64,000 bases of DNA from positions 4,216,001 to 4,280,000 of the forward strand of contig CP085830.1 of assembly GCA_020809705.1 (NCBI GenBank), in the 5' to 3' direction. The notes beneath the pieces were generated by a model. The model was given only the letters and a program-made list of their open reading frames with translations, made no database searches and was not told where the DNA came from. The position numbers were made by a program, and so were the translations under genes. Of the stretch, positions 22,311 through 34,112 are shown piece after piece (within the stretch, counting starts at the first letter, position 1; the number at the start of each line of letters is the position of its first letter). Source of the DNA: Calonectria ilicicola (taxonomy: Eukaryota > Ascomycota > Sordariomycetes > Hypocreales > Nectriaceae).

Positions 22311-25300
22311 TCATCTGCCTTGTTTCAAGCCTAAAGTGTGCGAACTTTTTTTTTTCCTGGAAGTGTTTCCACTTGAAGATCCCTTTTTGGTCTCTGCGGC
22401 ATCCCTATTTTCACCAGCGGCCAATAAGCCTCCGCTCTCCAAGTCACTCCCTTTGCCGATGCTGTAACACTGCCCAAAGACGCGTGTCTCTAGATCTTCT
22501 CCGCCACGCGTTTCTTTACGGACCTGCCTCCTAAAGTAAACGCGCTTCGCCCACTTCCACGCCTCAATGCCTACGAAGAGCACTGCCTCGACGAAGACGA
22601 TTCCCCACTCCCATGAGATGGGGGCGTGTTTAAAAACGACCGTGTTCAACGTGGGGATGTAGATGAGAGGGAACATGGTCACGAATCCTGCCGCAATGGC
22701 CCAGAACAAAAAGGGGTTTCCACATGCATCAACCAGCCATTGGGTGAAGTAGCGCTTGCTTTTCGGTTGCATGCGGAAGAAGGATCGGCGCATGTTGACC
22801 ATTTCCCACGCAAGGAAAAGCGCGATCCAAGTTAGACAGGCAAAAGTCGTCGAACGTGCTCTAAATACAACCTTACAAGACTCACTATAATCATTATTAC
22901 AGTTCTCACCGATGTCAGCAGCACCGTTGCCAAACCCGTAAACTACAAGCACAAATGATGCGAGGCACAGCGCGGACATCCACATGCCGTAAACGACCAT
23001 GTCGATGAGCAGCTCTGGGGTGAAGACACATTGCTTCAGCTAGCATCACGTCAGCATCGTGGTGGAAACTTCCACGGCGTCTGTCTTTTGTGCGTACGTT
23101 TTGCGGTGGGCGCTGCATGATATCAGGGGCCGCGGTTTCAAAGCCGAGGCCCATATCTAGCATACCAGAGGTAACCATGATGATCCACAAAATCTCAACC
23201 AGGGCCAGCGGGAACACGGACAAACTATTGCGACCCTTGAAAGCAAGGCCAATGAGCAAAGTTGCCGGCTGTGCAATGTTCTTTGCCAGGACGTGCAAGG
23301 TGAACTTTTGGATGTTGTCAAACATGCGGCGGCCCTCTTGGATAGCGTTGAGAATAGCTGCAAAGTTATCATCGGTTAGTACTATATCAGAAGCCTCTTT
23401 AGCAACATCAGAGCCAGCCTGGCCCATGGCAATGCCAACGTCAGACCGCTTCAAGCTCAGGGAATCATTGACCCCATCGCCAGTCATGGCTACAAACTTG
23501 TTGCGACGGTGAAAGGCATCAATCATGCAGACCTTTATCTGCGGAGCACACCGGGCCACTACTAGAGGCAGGATAGGGAGTTTATCGATCTCGTCATCAC
23601 TCAACTTATCAAACTCCGAGGCAGCCATGACCATTGTCTTGGCCACATGGCTTGGTATCTGAAACATCCTGCTGGGCAAGATACCAACCTCCAGAGCAGT
23701 TGCGCGCGCAGTCTCTGGGTGATCGCCCGTGAGCATGTGAACCCTAACGCCAGCCTCATGGCACTTCTTGACCGGCGGGACAGATTCTTGCCTTGGCGGA
23801 TCGTAAAGACCGATGAGCCCACAGAAAATAAGCCGGTCCTCGAATTCGCCACGTTCAGTTCGGCCTCATTGTTCTTTACATGGGGAATGTCCGTACGGCT
23901 GGCCAGGGCAAGCACTCGCAATCCGAAGCGGGCCATGGCCTCCATGTTTCGGAGGACATCTTCCTTAATGTTATCAGCAAGACGGTCGATCTCATCGCCC
24001 TTGGAGTAGTAATAGTAGGAAGTGAGAACTCGCTCCACGGCTTCCTTGGTAAAGACCCATTGTTTCTAGGTCTCTGCGTCTTCAAAGATGACTGATATTT
24101 TCTTCACATCCGAGTCAAAGGGGAACTCGGCTACTTGACGCTAGCGGGATTTTTCGCACGTGGAGTTGAAGCGAGAAGCAAATACCTGAATGGCAATCTC
24201 AGTGGGGTCACCACGGCCATACCACGGGTTGTCTACGGGGTGAACAGTGGCCAGGTTAGCCAGCGATGCAGCGTTTAGGTAATTTTGAAGGACTGGATCA
24301 TTGGAAACAAGTTCTCCAGGATTCACGCTGGCTCCCCCGGCACGCTCAGCCTGGAAATTGATGTACTTTGACTGCTCCTCGCGGTGGCCAAGGATTCCCA
24401 CCGTCGGGTTGAACGGCCTGTTGGTCGAGCTTACAGAGTACGTTCCTCGCCTAGGGATCCAGGCTTTTTTTAACAATCATGGTCCCCTAAGTTAGAGTTC
24501 CAGTCTTGTCCGAGAAAATGTCTATAGTGTAGATCAGCTATTCCTCTCAGTTTAAATGAGTATGGTGAAAGTCAAAGCTCGTACTTGTCACTGCACCGAG
24601 AGCGTCAAGGCTCTTGAAGTTTCGAACGATAACATGGCGTTGAACCATGCGCTGGGTGCCAACAGCCATGGTTATTGTAAGAACAACAATGAGAGAAGCC
24701 GGAATCATAGAAAGTCCTGTGACAACGGCTTAAATGACTACCTCGCGTTTCGTGTTAAATTTGGTAGCCCCGAGTACAATGAGGGCGCAAATAACGGCGG
24801 CCCCGAGAAGCAGTATGGCCAACTTGGGCGATTTCTGCTACAATGGTGTCCCGATATTGACACCAAGGAAGCGACCAACAGCATCGGAGAAGGTAACAGT
24901 CCAAGCCTGAATAACGTGACCAAAGGCGGTGGTGCCATCTGCGTTGCGCTTGGGCTGCCTGCAGTGTGAGGGCTTGCCGCGGAGGGCTACTCCCCTGTGA
25001 GGAGGGCCTCGTTGGTCTCGAAATTGACAGCTTCCATCAACCGAATATCAGCGGGGATAGTGTCACCCATGTTGAGTTCGACAATACCTCCAGGGAAGAT
25101 TTCAGCAGTGACTACAGCCTCGGGGTTGCCTCCTCGGACAGCGTGTGCGGTGGGAGAGCTGAGAGATCGGAGAGAGTTCATAGTTCTGGCAGCTTGGAAT
25201 TCTTGGAAGAAGCCCACTACAGTGTTGAGAATAATGACTGCAGCCACCACGCCACCCTTGATCCATGATTTTATACCGCAAGAAGCTGCCATTGCAAATG

Positions 25301-25330
25301 GATAAGGAGTCAGCTTAATGAGCACGCGAG
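22311..25330 (-). pseudogene. Decayed ENA-type sodium/potassium P-ATPase
   Basis: Reading leftward, the relic covers most of a fungal ENA/PMR2-type P2D ATPase: first membrane region (KSWIKGGVVAAVI, VVGFFQEFQAARTM), part of the actuator domain up to LLTGE, the phosphorylation motif SDKTGTLT, the nucleotide-binding part, MLTGDHPETARA, the hinge MTGDGVND, the last helices and an exon ending at 22311. It is broken in many ways. The N-terminal cytoplasmic part is missing right of 25330, and about 70 residues after LLTGE are deleted. In-frame stops lie at 24987, 24838, 24730, 24487, 24141 and 24066. Frameshifts occur at the T7 run 24465-24471 and near 23855. Two GT-AG introns are still intact (about 24595-24530 and 23097-23040). 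Three stops are explained by C-to-T or G-to-A changes. It cannot yield a working pump. Confidence 0.92.
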
Positions 25331-28300
25331 TAAAACAATAGGTAATTTAAAAACAATCTCAACTTGATTCGGGTCAACGCAACTACGTCAAAGCTACGGA
25401 TATCAAAGAAAGAGGAGGTTTTAGGGGTTAATAAGGATGGGTTCACGAACAATATGCATACACAGACATGTTGGGACATGTTGGACTTGCCAATCCCATG
25501 ACCGCTGGCAACAAACGTGGGTTATCCGGTGAAAAAAGGCACCTGCATGGTTATTACGTAGAGGATGGAAGCGCTCCTTAATCCACCAAGACTTCTACCC
25601 CAATGCCAATGGCCAGTCAAAGATGAGACCTCGGCGTTGATCAGTGAGATTACGATGGATGCATCCGGATCTTCTTCGAGAGGGTGCATCCGTGATGAGC
25701 ACACCACCCACACCATACGCTTGCTCACTCAATGCCCAGTGCTGAGGAGAATATTCGCCACTGAATTGATGACAATTGAACCCACGAGGAGCGAATTGCG
25801 TGCCAGACGCAGGTATTCGCAGACTCTTCAACCTGTTTTGCCCCCCCGCACTCATCATGGGCTGCATCGTAGGTGTTGTTCATCGCTCCCGCAGCGGCTC
25901 ACGCTCACTACCAAGTATCATGCCAGAAGCGGGCCTCGATGCCCTGAAAAGCAGTCCCTAGAAAATTCGCAGCCCAGAACAGCAACCAACAGCAGTGACA
26001 TTGTAGACGGAGTTTAGGCGGGTAACGCACCGCAAATTCACATACATTCATACAATCCAATAGCGCCGCAGTTCCAACTATTGTCACACTTAATTCTGCG
26101 ACGCATTTAGTGGCGACAATCTTCACGCTACCTAGGTACAGCACGACCATGGCCATGACGGACCAGACCCTTCTTGAGGCAGCGCCTGGTTCCCGTTTGC
26201 ATCCCAGTCGGACAAACATTTCGATTTAGACATGTGGCACTTGTCACGATTAGCACTAGAATTTAGCTCCCTCGCCCGTTCTCTGTCACATTTGGGCATC
26301 TTCTTTGTCATTGACATCACGCTCCATGCCCACCGTTTTGCTTGTTCTGTCGCGATTGAGCCCAGCGCCATCCACCCCGACCCCTTGGTCACTCAGGCAC
26401 TTATTCGACCAACAATGGCTACCTGACTCTGGCGAGAAATTTTCTCATCACCTGAGTTGCGGTATTGCTTGGCTTCCAGCCACTATTTTCTTGCGTCTTG
26501 CGCACCTGTTCTCACTCGCCAGCCCTGGTCCTGCCAAGAGAAACCCCCGCCATCGAGTCACTATAAGCTTATCTCTTTGGCGAGTCAAACCCTTGTGTGC
26601 CGAAGGGCCAAGCACGTGGGTAGCTTCGACTCCAACCATATTAGGTCATTATCATGCCTATAACTACTACTCTCTGCGTTAGGTTTTCCCTCAGCGTTTC
26701 ATTAACTGTCCAGTCTTTCTCTCCTGGAGTGTCGTTGCCAAGAAACGTGGCGCACACTGTCTCAGTTGACCCATCCTCGATGGGCTCGGCAGTATGTCAA
26801 CGCTTGCTGTGGTGAAAATGCAGTCTCTCTGTCCTCGCAGCTCTGATGGAGGCATGCAAGTTGAAGCAAGTATTCATCCAAAAGCTTTACAAATAAGTAT
26901 AGGAGCCCAAGGTCCGGTATAGATATTTTCTGAGAAAATAAGAAAAAAAAGAAAAGTGAAAATTAGCATCATTTTGTGTCCGTCTTGGCATACATGCCTA
27001 GCAAGAGCTTGGTGATGCCGTGACGATACCTGGCGTGCCGCGTAATTATATGCTCAGTAAAAAGGACTTTGGCAATCAACAAGAACAACGGGGAACCAAA
27101 TCTCCCAAGACGATTCCATCATTCAATAGCCTTCTTAAGTTTCTTGGCTCTTTCAGCCCTCGCTTACTCGTTACAGCATCCAGCGTATTATCCGCCCACG
27201 GTTTCCGCCAAGGAAACGCCCCCGCCTCCATCCCACAGAAGCCAGCTTGAGCTTATTTTCTCTTTAGCGGCGTGCAACCATGCTCATCCCTGTAGCTCAG
27301 GCCGTCCTCCCACCACTGCCCCGCCAGTGACGAACGCAGCCTTTGTGTACAGAGAGGTTAGCATGTGGGCAACCCCAAATGTCAGATCTTCTCAGGCCAC
27401 AATGAATGTTGCAGTGCATTCATTGCAAGCACCAAGAGTTTGGCACGCCACACTTGGAGAGAACCAACCGATTTATTCACTACTTCACCACGTGCATAAG
27501 TTTGGACTCGCCCATTTCTCACGCCACCACAGCCAGCTGCTGCACATTGCCGGTATCCGGGTCTACATACAGTCACTATCATGCCTAGCCCGCCCTCTGT
27601 CACCTCAGCCCAGGGTAAAAGCTCATAATGATGATCAGCTGTTCGAAAAAGATAAGCTGTGCAAGATTGACTTCTCTTCCCTCTCCCCTCACTCCAGGTT
27701 GCGCACGGGGCTTTGCGCAACGGCGGGGAATCGCCTTCGTCGCTGGATAAGGCTTCCCGAGGTGCATCACGCCAGCCTAGTGTTTCTTCGGGTTACATTG
27801 AGAACAGCCAATGCCAGCGACAAATTGAGCCTGGAAGGTTCTGACAGCCAACAGCCGACGACTGCCACCCTCCTTTCCCGTATCGAAGCTGTCGCTATCT
27901 TGTTCACCAGCTTTGCCGTTCTGCCGTGCACCATGCTCGTCCCACACAATCACACCCACAGCCACGCCACTCTTCCCGCCTCTTTTGACTGCGAGCCGGC
28001 GTTCGCCAAGCGCTGCCCCAGCGAGCTCGCCATCGCCGCTAAGGCTTGACCTTTGCGATACCTGTGATGCGTGTGCCACTACCAGGAGAGCACCTGAGGG
28101 CAGCGTCCTGGGTCTGGACCCCGATCCGACAACGTCGTAGGCTGCGCCGCTTGCCACTGCAGGGCCAAGCAAGCCACTTGCCGACGTGGAGATGGCTTGG
28201 ATGGATGGCACATGCCTCGTCTCTTGACTCGTTAAGCTCGCGGCGCCCACCCGTTGAGACTAATAACATGATATAACCGGGCCGTCGCTGTCTGACGTCG

Positions 28301-28505
28301 AGGCCGCCGTAGAACGAACATGCAAAACTTCTTCTCCGTGACGCTTTTCGAAGCTGTTTGTCTTCCTTGTGCCCGGCGCCATCAATTCACATCACATCGA
28401 TCGAGGAGTCTACGCTGATTATTACCACTGCGGTGTGTTGACCTCCCCACCTTTGACCATTGGAACCATCGCACCACCTCTTCAGAATTTCAGACCACCG
28501 ACCAG
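25331..28505. other. Gene-free interval (3.2 kb)
   Basis: This is the space between the ATPase relic and the RING gene. The plus-strand frame at 27069-28049 is long (326 codons) but has no domain, unusual His/Pro-rich composition and competing frames on the minus strand, so I do not call it a gene. Short CT-rich stretches just left of 28505 suit the RING-gene promoter. Confidence 0.5.
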
Positions 28506-29268
28506 ATGGAGAAGGTCGGCATCATCCTGCTCGTCCTGTTTGTTTGCATCGTCCTGCTAGGCCCTATGTATGTGCGATCGACCTCTGAGATGGAATGCAC
28601 CCGCCCTAGGCAATTCACCAACGGACTAACAAAGCGAAACGATCTAGAATGTGTGTACGGCTCTCTCGCCAAGAAGCACAGCGAGCCAAAGTCTACAATC
28701 CTCAACCGTGCCAATTAGACGATGCCAAACGCAAACTCAGCACCTATACAACACGTTCTACAGTCGCCTCGAGGGTCAATAAAGATTCCAGTGTTGATAT
28801 TGAATCTGCAGTTGCGTCATCCGAGTTTGGGGAATGGTAAGTGTTCGCATGCTCCGGGTCCAGGCTGGGCTCCGGGGTCGGTCCATCGGCAGCTGGGAGA
28901 AACTCAATCGTGAACATCGACTAATTGGCATGCAAAATAGCCCGATTTGCATTGGTCCTCTAGTTCCAGAACCAGCGCACACGGTTGGCTCGAATCCTCT
29001 CCCAGACCTTCAACAAGTCGCTTCCGTTGCTTCCAAAACCCAAGAAACGGAGCAGATTCAGTCTGGCGATGCAAGGCGCCCTTCCCAAGAAGTCGATGCG
29101 ACCGACGATGACATCCTGACTCTGAACAGCTGCGGGCACACTTTTCACTCCAAATGTCTGTCGTCGTGGTTCCTGATTGAGCGCTACGATTGCCCTGTGT
29201 GCAGGGTTCCATACTACAACGCAAAGCCACAGCGTGAGCGAACCTTTAGCGTGCCTCCTTTCTTCTGA
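28506..29268 (+). CDS. Single-pass membrane RING-H2 protein (probable E3 ubiquitin ligase)
   Basis: Three exons: 28506-28567, 28648-28836 and 28941-29268; 579 bases, 192 residues. Intron 1 has donor GTATGT, a perfect branch site GACTAAC and acceptor ATCTAG. Intron 2 joins GAATG to CCCGATTTGC, which recreates the first RING cysteine. An N-terminal membrane helix (residues 6-20, VGIILLVLFVCIVLLGP region) is followed by a short polar stretch and then the RING-H2 ligands: CPIC, then after 60 residues CGHTFHSKC, ten residues, and CPVC. The C3-H-x2-H-x2-C pattern marks the H2 subtype, usual for membrane E3 ligases. The 60-residue loop between the second and third ligands is longer than the usual range for RING domains. 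Substrate unknown. Not resembling a specific named ligase. Confidence 0.88.
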
Positions 29269-29984
29269 ACTGAAGGAAAAACCCGGCGCCTCGAGCCATC
29301 CTAGACCAGTTCTTTGAAAAATGACCAATCACAGATGTTACAAGTACTCATGGTTTGCGATCATGATGTAAAGCGTCCATGGGGCCAATAGCGCTTGGTG
29401 GCATGCCGGCGGGCTGTCGCCAGACAAACCCTGAGGGACCTAGATATACATGTCCATTTCTCCGTCCGGAGAAAGAAGCATAAAATTCTCCGATGAGAGG
29501 ATTGGCGCCCCAGAACTGGGTATTTTCTTCAGCAACATGGGATTCTGCGATGCTGATCACCACTTGGGATGCCGAATTGAAGGTGGAACGAGTGGAGCGC
29601 AAGTGGGGGACGGTGGCCGGCCAATCGACCCGCTCCCTTGCTAGCGGACATTGTCGATGACTTCATACTCAGCCCAGACCCATGGATCGAGAAATCCGGT
29701 CAACGATCGAGCAAACAATGATTCGTTTGACCCGGTGCGAAATCAAGCAGTGCCAGCGTCTAAACGCCACAGGACGCATGACGCAGTTCACGTCATTGGC
29801 TCCTTGCGCCTCAGGCGAAATGAATGATGATACTAGCATCCTACTCTGTGTGACCTCCCTTCTCGACAACGCAACATCATGAGCTCCTTTCGCTCTGCAC
29901 ATCGTCAACATGGCTTAGAAAGCGTCATGTAACACGAGAGTGTTGCCCCCCGATCTGCACCAACATTGCGTTCTCGGCCCTTAA
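29269..29984. other. Gene-free interval
   Basis: This lies between the RING gene stop and the UV-endonuclease start. A minus-strand frame of 84 codons (29602-29348) reads protein-like but has no partner exon I could join. The right end must contain the UV-endonuclease promoter. Confidence 0.5.
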
Positions 29985-31948
29985 ATGCATTGGCGCTTCT
30001 CTCCGCGTACACACCGTCTGCTGCAACCTATCCCTTTTTGCTCATCGCTGTCCACCACCTGCGTAAGAAACCCAACCATTGCAATGCCACCAAAACGAAA
30101 AAGAGTCGAGGCCCATCCGCCGCCTCCCAAACCTGACGGGCCCAGACGGACCAGCAGAAGGATCAAGGAGCAATCGGCCATCATCTCATTATATGAACCA
30201 CCAGAACCAAGCCTCGAGCCAGTCAAACCCCCCTTGGGGCTATGGGAAACCAAGGAAGGCGTCCAAAAGGCCATGCGGGAACTGAGCGAGATGGAACACA
30301 AGTTTCAAACTGTCGTGAGGAAACAGCGGCTCGCTGTCGAGAATTCAGATCTCAGCATAGAGCCCGACTCACCCCCTCAGGTCAACGTGAGGCCCAAACC
30401 ACAGCCACCCAGCAGGGATACCATCTGCCCAAAGCCCGAAGGTCCATCTCGCTCTCAAGAACAGAGTCCTCTCGACGGACAGGAAGCTGATGTCGCCGTG
30501 GGTGACCTTGACGAAGGCGCTGTGGACACGGCCGAGCGAGGCGCGAATAGATCGCCCCCGGTCAACAGCGAAAGGCTTCCCTTACCATGGTCGGGCCGTT
30601 TAGGTTATGTGAGAATACCTTCAGACGCAAAAAGTTGGCGTCTTTCAATCTACGAAAAGGCGGAAAGCAATGGCAAGGCTAATATTTTTCCCAGGCATGC
30701 CTCAACACATATCTACGAGCTGCAAATCCCCCCGTCTTTTCATCTAGAACTTGCCGCATAGCTTCCATCATCGACCATCGCTATCCTCTCCAAGACCCAT
30801 CACAGCCAGAACATCCAACCAAAAATCGACCAGACAAATCCAAAACTGCCAGCATTGAGCTGGGACAAAAATATGTTCAGGAGCTGGGGTTGTTAAATGC
30901 TAGAGATATCCCCAAGATGTTGCGATGGAATGACAAGTATGGCATCAAGTTTCTGCGCCTCAGCAGCGAAATGTTTCCGTTTGCCAGTCACAATGAGCAT
31001 GGATACAAACTTGCACCTTTTGCCTCTGAAGTGCTGGCAGAAGCCGGAAAGGTGGCGGCAGAGCTCGGGCACCGACTTACCACACATCCAGGCCAATTTA
31101 CACAAATCGGAAGCCCAAGAAAGGAGGTAGTTGCGGCTGCCGTGCGAGACCTCGAATACCATGATGAAATGCTTTCGCTTCTAAATCTTCCGGAGCAAGC
31201 AGACCGCGATGCCGTCATGATTGTGCACATGGGCGGGACTTACGGTGACAAGTCTGCGACGCTGGACCGCTTCAGAGAAAACTATAAAACGCTGTCTGAC
31301 GGCGTCAAGAAGCGGCTAGTTCTAGAGAATGACGATGTGTCATGGAGCGTTCATGACTTGCTACCCATCTGCGAAGAGCTCAACATTCCTCTAGTCTTAG
31401 ATTTTCATCATCACAACATTGTGTTTGACTCAAGCATGCGCGAGGGGACCCATGACATCATGAGCCTCTTTGACCGGATCAAGGAGACTTGGACGAGAAA
31501 AAGAATTCGGCAAAAAATGCACTACAGCGAGCCGACCAAAGGTGCCATCACTCCCCGCGAGCGTCGAAAGCACTCGGCTCGTGTCAAGACGCTCCCACCT
31601 TGCGCGAATGACATGGATCTCATGATTGAGGCCAAGGACAAGGAGCAAGCCGTCTTTGAGCTGATGCGGACATTCAAGCTGCCAGGCTACGACAAATTCA
31701 ACGACGTTGTGCCATATGAGCGCGAGGACGAGCAGCGCAAAGCCGCCAAGAAGACTGCCAAGAAAGGTAAGAAGCAGTCCAATGGTACCGCCAGCGGCGA
31801 TGTCGATGACGATGTTCCCGAGCGTGTCGTCAGCCCGGAAGAGTTTGGCATGGGTGGGCCGGAAAATCGTGTCTATTGGCCAGAGGGTATGGAGGAGTGG
31901 TTGAAACCCAAGAAGAGAGAAGCGAAGATTAAAAAGGACGAAGCATAA
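29985..31948 (+). CDS. uve1: UV-damage endonuclease (UVDE/Uve1 family)
   Basis: Two exons, 29985-30608 and 30695-31948, with an 86-base intron (GTGAGA...TTTCCCAG) that joins GRLGY to ACLNTYLRAANPP; 1,878 bases, 625 residues from the first ATG. The C-terminal UVDE TIM-barrel is clear: LLNARDIPKMLRWND, RLSSEMFPF, HRLTTHPGQF, IVHMGGTYGDK, RLVLENDD, LDFHHHN and a metal-site HYSEP. The His/Glu/Asp ligands of the metal cluster sit in these motifs. Known: the enzyme nicks DNA 5' of cyclobutane dimers and 6-4 photoproducts, opening an excision pathway independent of NER. Two starts are plausible. The first ATG (29985) gives a 33-residue Arg/Ser-rich, acid-free leader like a mitochondrial presequence. 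The second (30084) starts MPPKRKR, a nuclear-signal-like end. The central part to residue 200 is disordered. Confidence 0.95.
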
Positions 31949-32555
31949 TATGATTGAAAATAAGACGGTCGGGTTCTCTTCCTTTTTCTTTTCCTTTTTC
32001 TTATCTCTTTTTTTTTTTTAAATCCAGTACACGTGGTTTGATCTAGTTTGAAGAAGCAAAATGTATGATATTGTACCTTTATTGGAAGACGCTGAATATA
32101 CATCGTGTATTTGCTTACCCTAGATGTTGGACACTTGGTCTCGGTCGCCTGTGAATTGTGAGACGAGTTTACTAGAGGTGTTTATTTTTTTGTTATCCTC
32201 CCCCCCCAGAGTACACAATAGCTATGAAAAAAAAATCGAAAAAGGAAATCAGCTGTCTATCGCCATTTCTTAGTTGAGTCGTCATAGAGCAGAGTGCCTT
32301 CCTCGAGTGAGTTAAGCACTACATGAGTAAAATTTTCCATGACAGGGGTGCACCGTGCACGCTACACTATCACCACACCCACTAAACTAGATTCTTGACA
32401 TTGGCAACTTCATCGCAAAAGTTTTGCACACTTGCGACTTCATCTTGGATCTTGTTTGGACATTGTGGTTTTTTTTTTGCGAATTGGAAATTTGCATCAC
32501 AAGATTCCACAACACTCGAAATATTTTTTTACTTTGTTGGATTTTCTCGTTTGCC
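31949..32555. other. Gene-free interval
   Basis: 3' flank of the UV endonuclease and 5' flank of the SET gene. It has several T and A homopolymers. No coding signal is visible. Confidence 0.6.
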
Positions 32556-34112
32556 ATGGATTTCAACGGCGCTAGTGAGAAATTTCTCCAATGGTTCAAG
32601 GCTCTCCCTGGAGCGACCTTTTCAGATGCCATCAAGATCGTCGACCTTCGTGATCGAAATGCTGGACGTGGAATCAGTATGCAGGGTACTTTCTGGCGAC
32701 ATGGATCGATGCTAACGCAATGGTAGTTGCACTCGAGGATATCGCCCCCGAAACAACGCTCTTCACTATCCCTAGAAAGAGCATTATCAATGTTGAGACA
32801 TCTGAATTGCCCAAGAAACTCCCTGATGTTTTTGATCTGGAGCGAGTTCCTGACGATGACGAGGAGGCGCTCCCACCCATGGACTCCTGGAGCTCTCTCA
32901 TTCTCATCATGATTTACGAGTATCTTCAGGGTGACAACTCCACTTGGAAGCCCTACTTTGATGTGCTCCCTTCTGAATTCGAGACGCCCATGTTTTGGTC
33001 TGAAGATGAGTTGAACGAGCTTCAGTCCAGCCATATGCGATCCAAGATTGGCAAGGCCAGCGCTGAGGAGATGTTCCGAGGCAGACTTTTGCCTGTCATC
33101 AGGAAAAGCCCTGACCTCTTCCCATCTAGCGAGTCTAGGAGCGATGATGATATCGTTGAGATAGCCCACAGAATGGGCAGCACGATCATGGCTTACGCCT
33201 TTGACCTCGAAAAGGATGAAGACGCCGAGGAGGATGAGACTGATGGTTGGGTAGAGGACCGAGACGGAAAATCGCTGATGGGAATGGTTGCTATGGCTGA
33301 TATCCTTAATGCTGATGCTGAATTCAACGTGAGACTGGCTTATGGGAAATGAGGAATCTGGCTGACACTGATGCAGGCCCATGTCAACCACGAGGATGAG
33401 AGCCTCACCGTTACCAGCCTACGTCCTATCAAAGCAGGAGAGGAAATCCTTAACTACTACGGCCCTCATCCCAACTCAGAGCTTTTGCGACGTTATGGAT
33501 ATGTCACTGAGAGACACTCCCGTTATGATGTGGTGGAGATTCCTTGGGAAGTCGTAGAGACGGCTCTGAACACTCACTTTGGGATCTCTAGCAGTATCCT
33601 GGAAAAACTAGTGAGTTGCTCAATCTTACTATTGGAATGATGCTAACATGAAACAGCGCAACCAACTTGACGAGGAAGAGGAATTTGAAGACACTTTTGT
33701 ACTTGAACGTGAAACGGGTGATGTCAATTCTGATGGTACTTTTGCTGGTCCTGCGCGATTTGAAAGCATGCCGGAGGACTTGCAAGAGCAGCTAAAAACC
33801 TTCCTCAAAGGAGTGAAAAAGGCGCAGCCCGAAACAATCCCGGACAAGCGGAAGCGAGACGAGATCCAACAAGCCGTACAGATCAAGATGCTCGAGATTT
33901 TGGCCGCGCGGTACCCCACTACTATTAGCGAGGATGAGCTTCAACTTCAGAGAAATGAGCTCTCCCGTCGCCACAGAATGGCCGTGGAGGCTAGACTGGG
34001 AGAAAAGAAACTCCTCCAGGAGGCCATCCGAGCCCTTTCTTCTGACGGTGATGTGGAAATGGAGATCGACCAGGAGTCGGGGCCGACGAAACGGGCAAAG
34101 TTGTCCACATGA
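32556..34112 (+). CDS. rkm4: SET-domain ribosomal lysine methyltransferase (Rkm4/SETD6 type)
   Basis: Four exons: 32556-32676, 32727-33328, 33377-33610 and 33657-34112; 1,413 bases, 470 residues. Introns are about 46-50 bases, and two have GCTAAC branch sites. The N-terminus (FLQWFKALPGATFSDAIKI, GRGIIALEDIAPE) matches the split SET fold of Rkm4/SETD6 proteins. An insert follows, with LILIMIYEYLQGDNSTWKPY. The SET core includes MADILNADAEFNAHVNHE (cofactor/Asn-His motif) and GEEILNYYGPHPNSELLRRYGYV with the catalytic-site tyrosines. The C-terminal third (from RNQLDEEEEF) is the Rubisco-LSMT-type substrate-binding helical domain and ends with a basic, nuclear-signal-like tail. Known: Rkm4 monomethylates a lysine of ribosomal protein L42; SETD6 relatives act in the nucleus. 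The target here is inferred. Confidence 0.92.

Noticed and set aside
27285..27350. TGTAGCTCAGG, tRNA D-arm-like
   Set aside because: Isolated match without T-arm or stem pairing.
27069..28049. 326-codon open frame on the plus strand
   Set aside because: No domain, odd His/Pro/Ala-rich composition, a start without context and a competing long minus-strand frame (28250-27777). GC-rich promoter DNA can give such frames by chance.
29348..29911. Possible minus-strand gene between the RING and UV-endonuclease genes
   Set aside because: Two protein-like frames (29911-29669 and 29602-29348) could not be joined by acceptable splice sites, and no family was recognised.
32387..33391. 334-codon minus-strand frame
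   Set aside because: Antisense shadow of the SET methyltransferase exons; no recognisable protein content.
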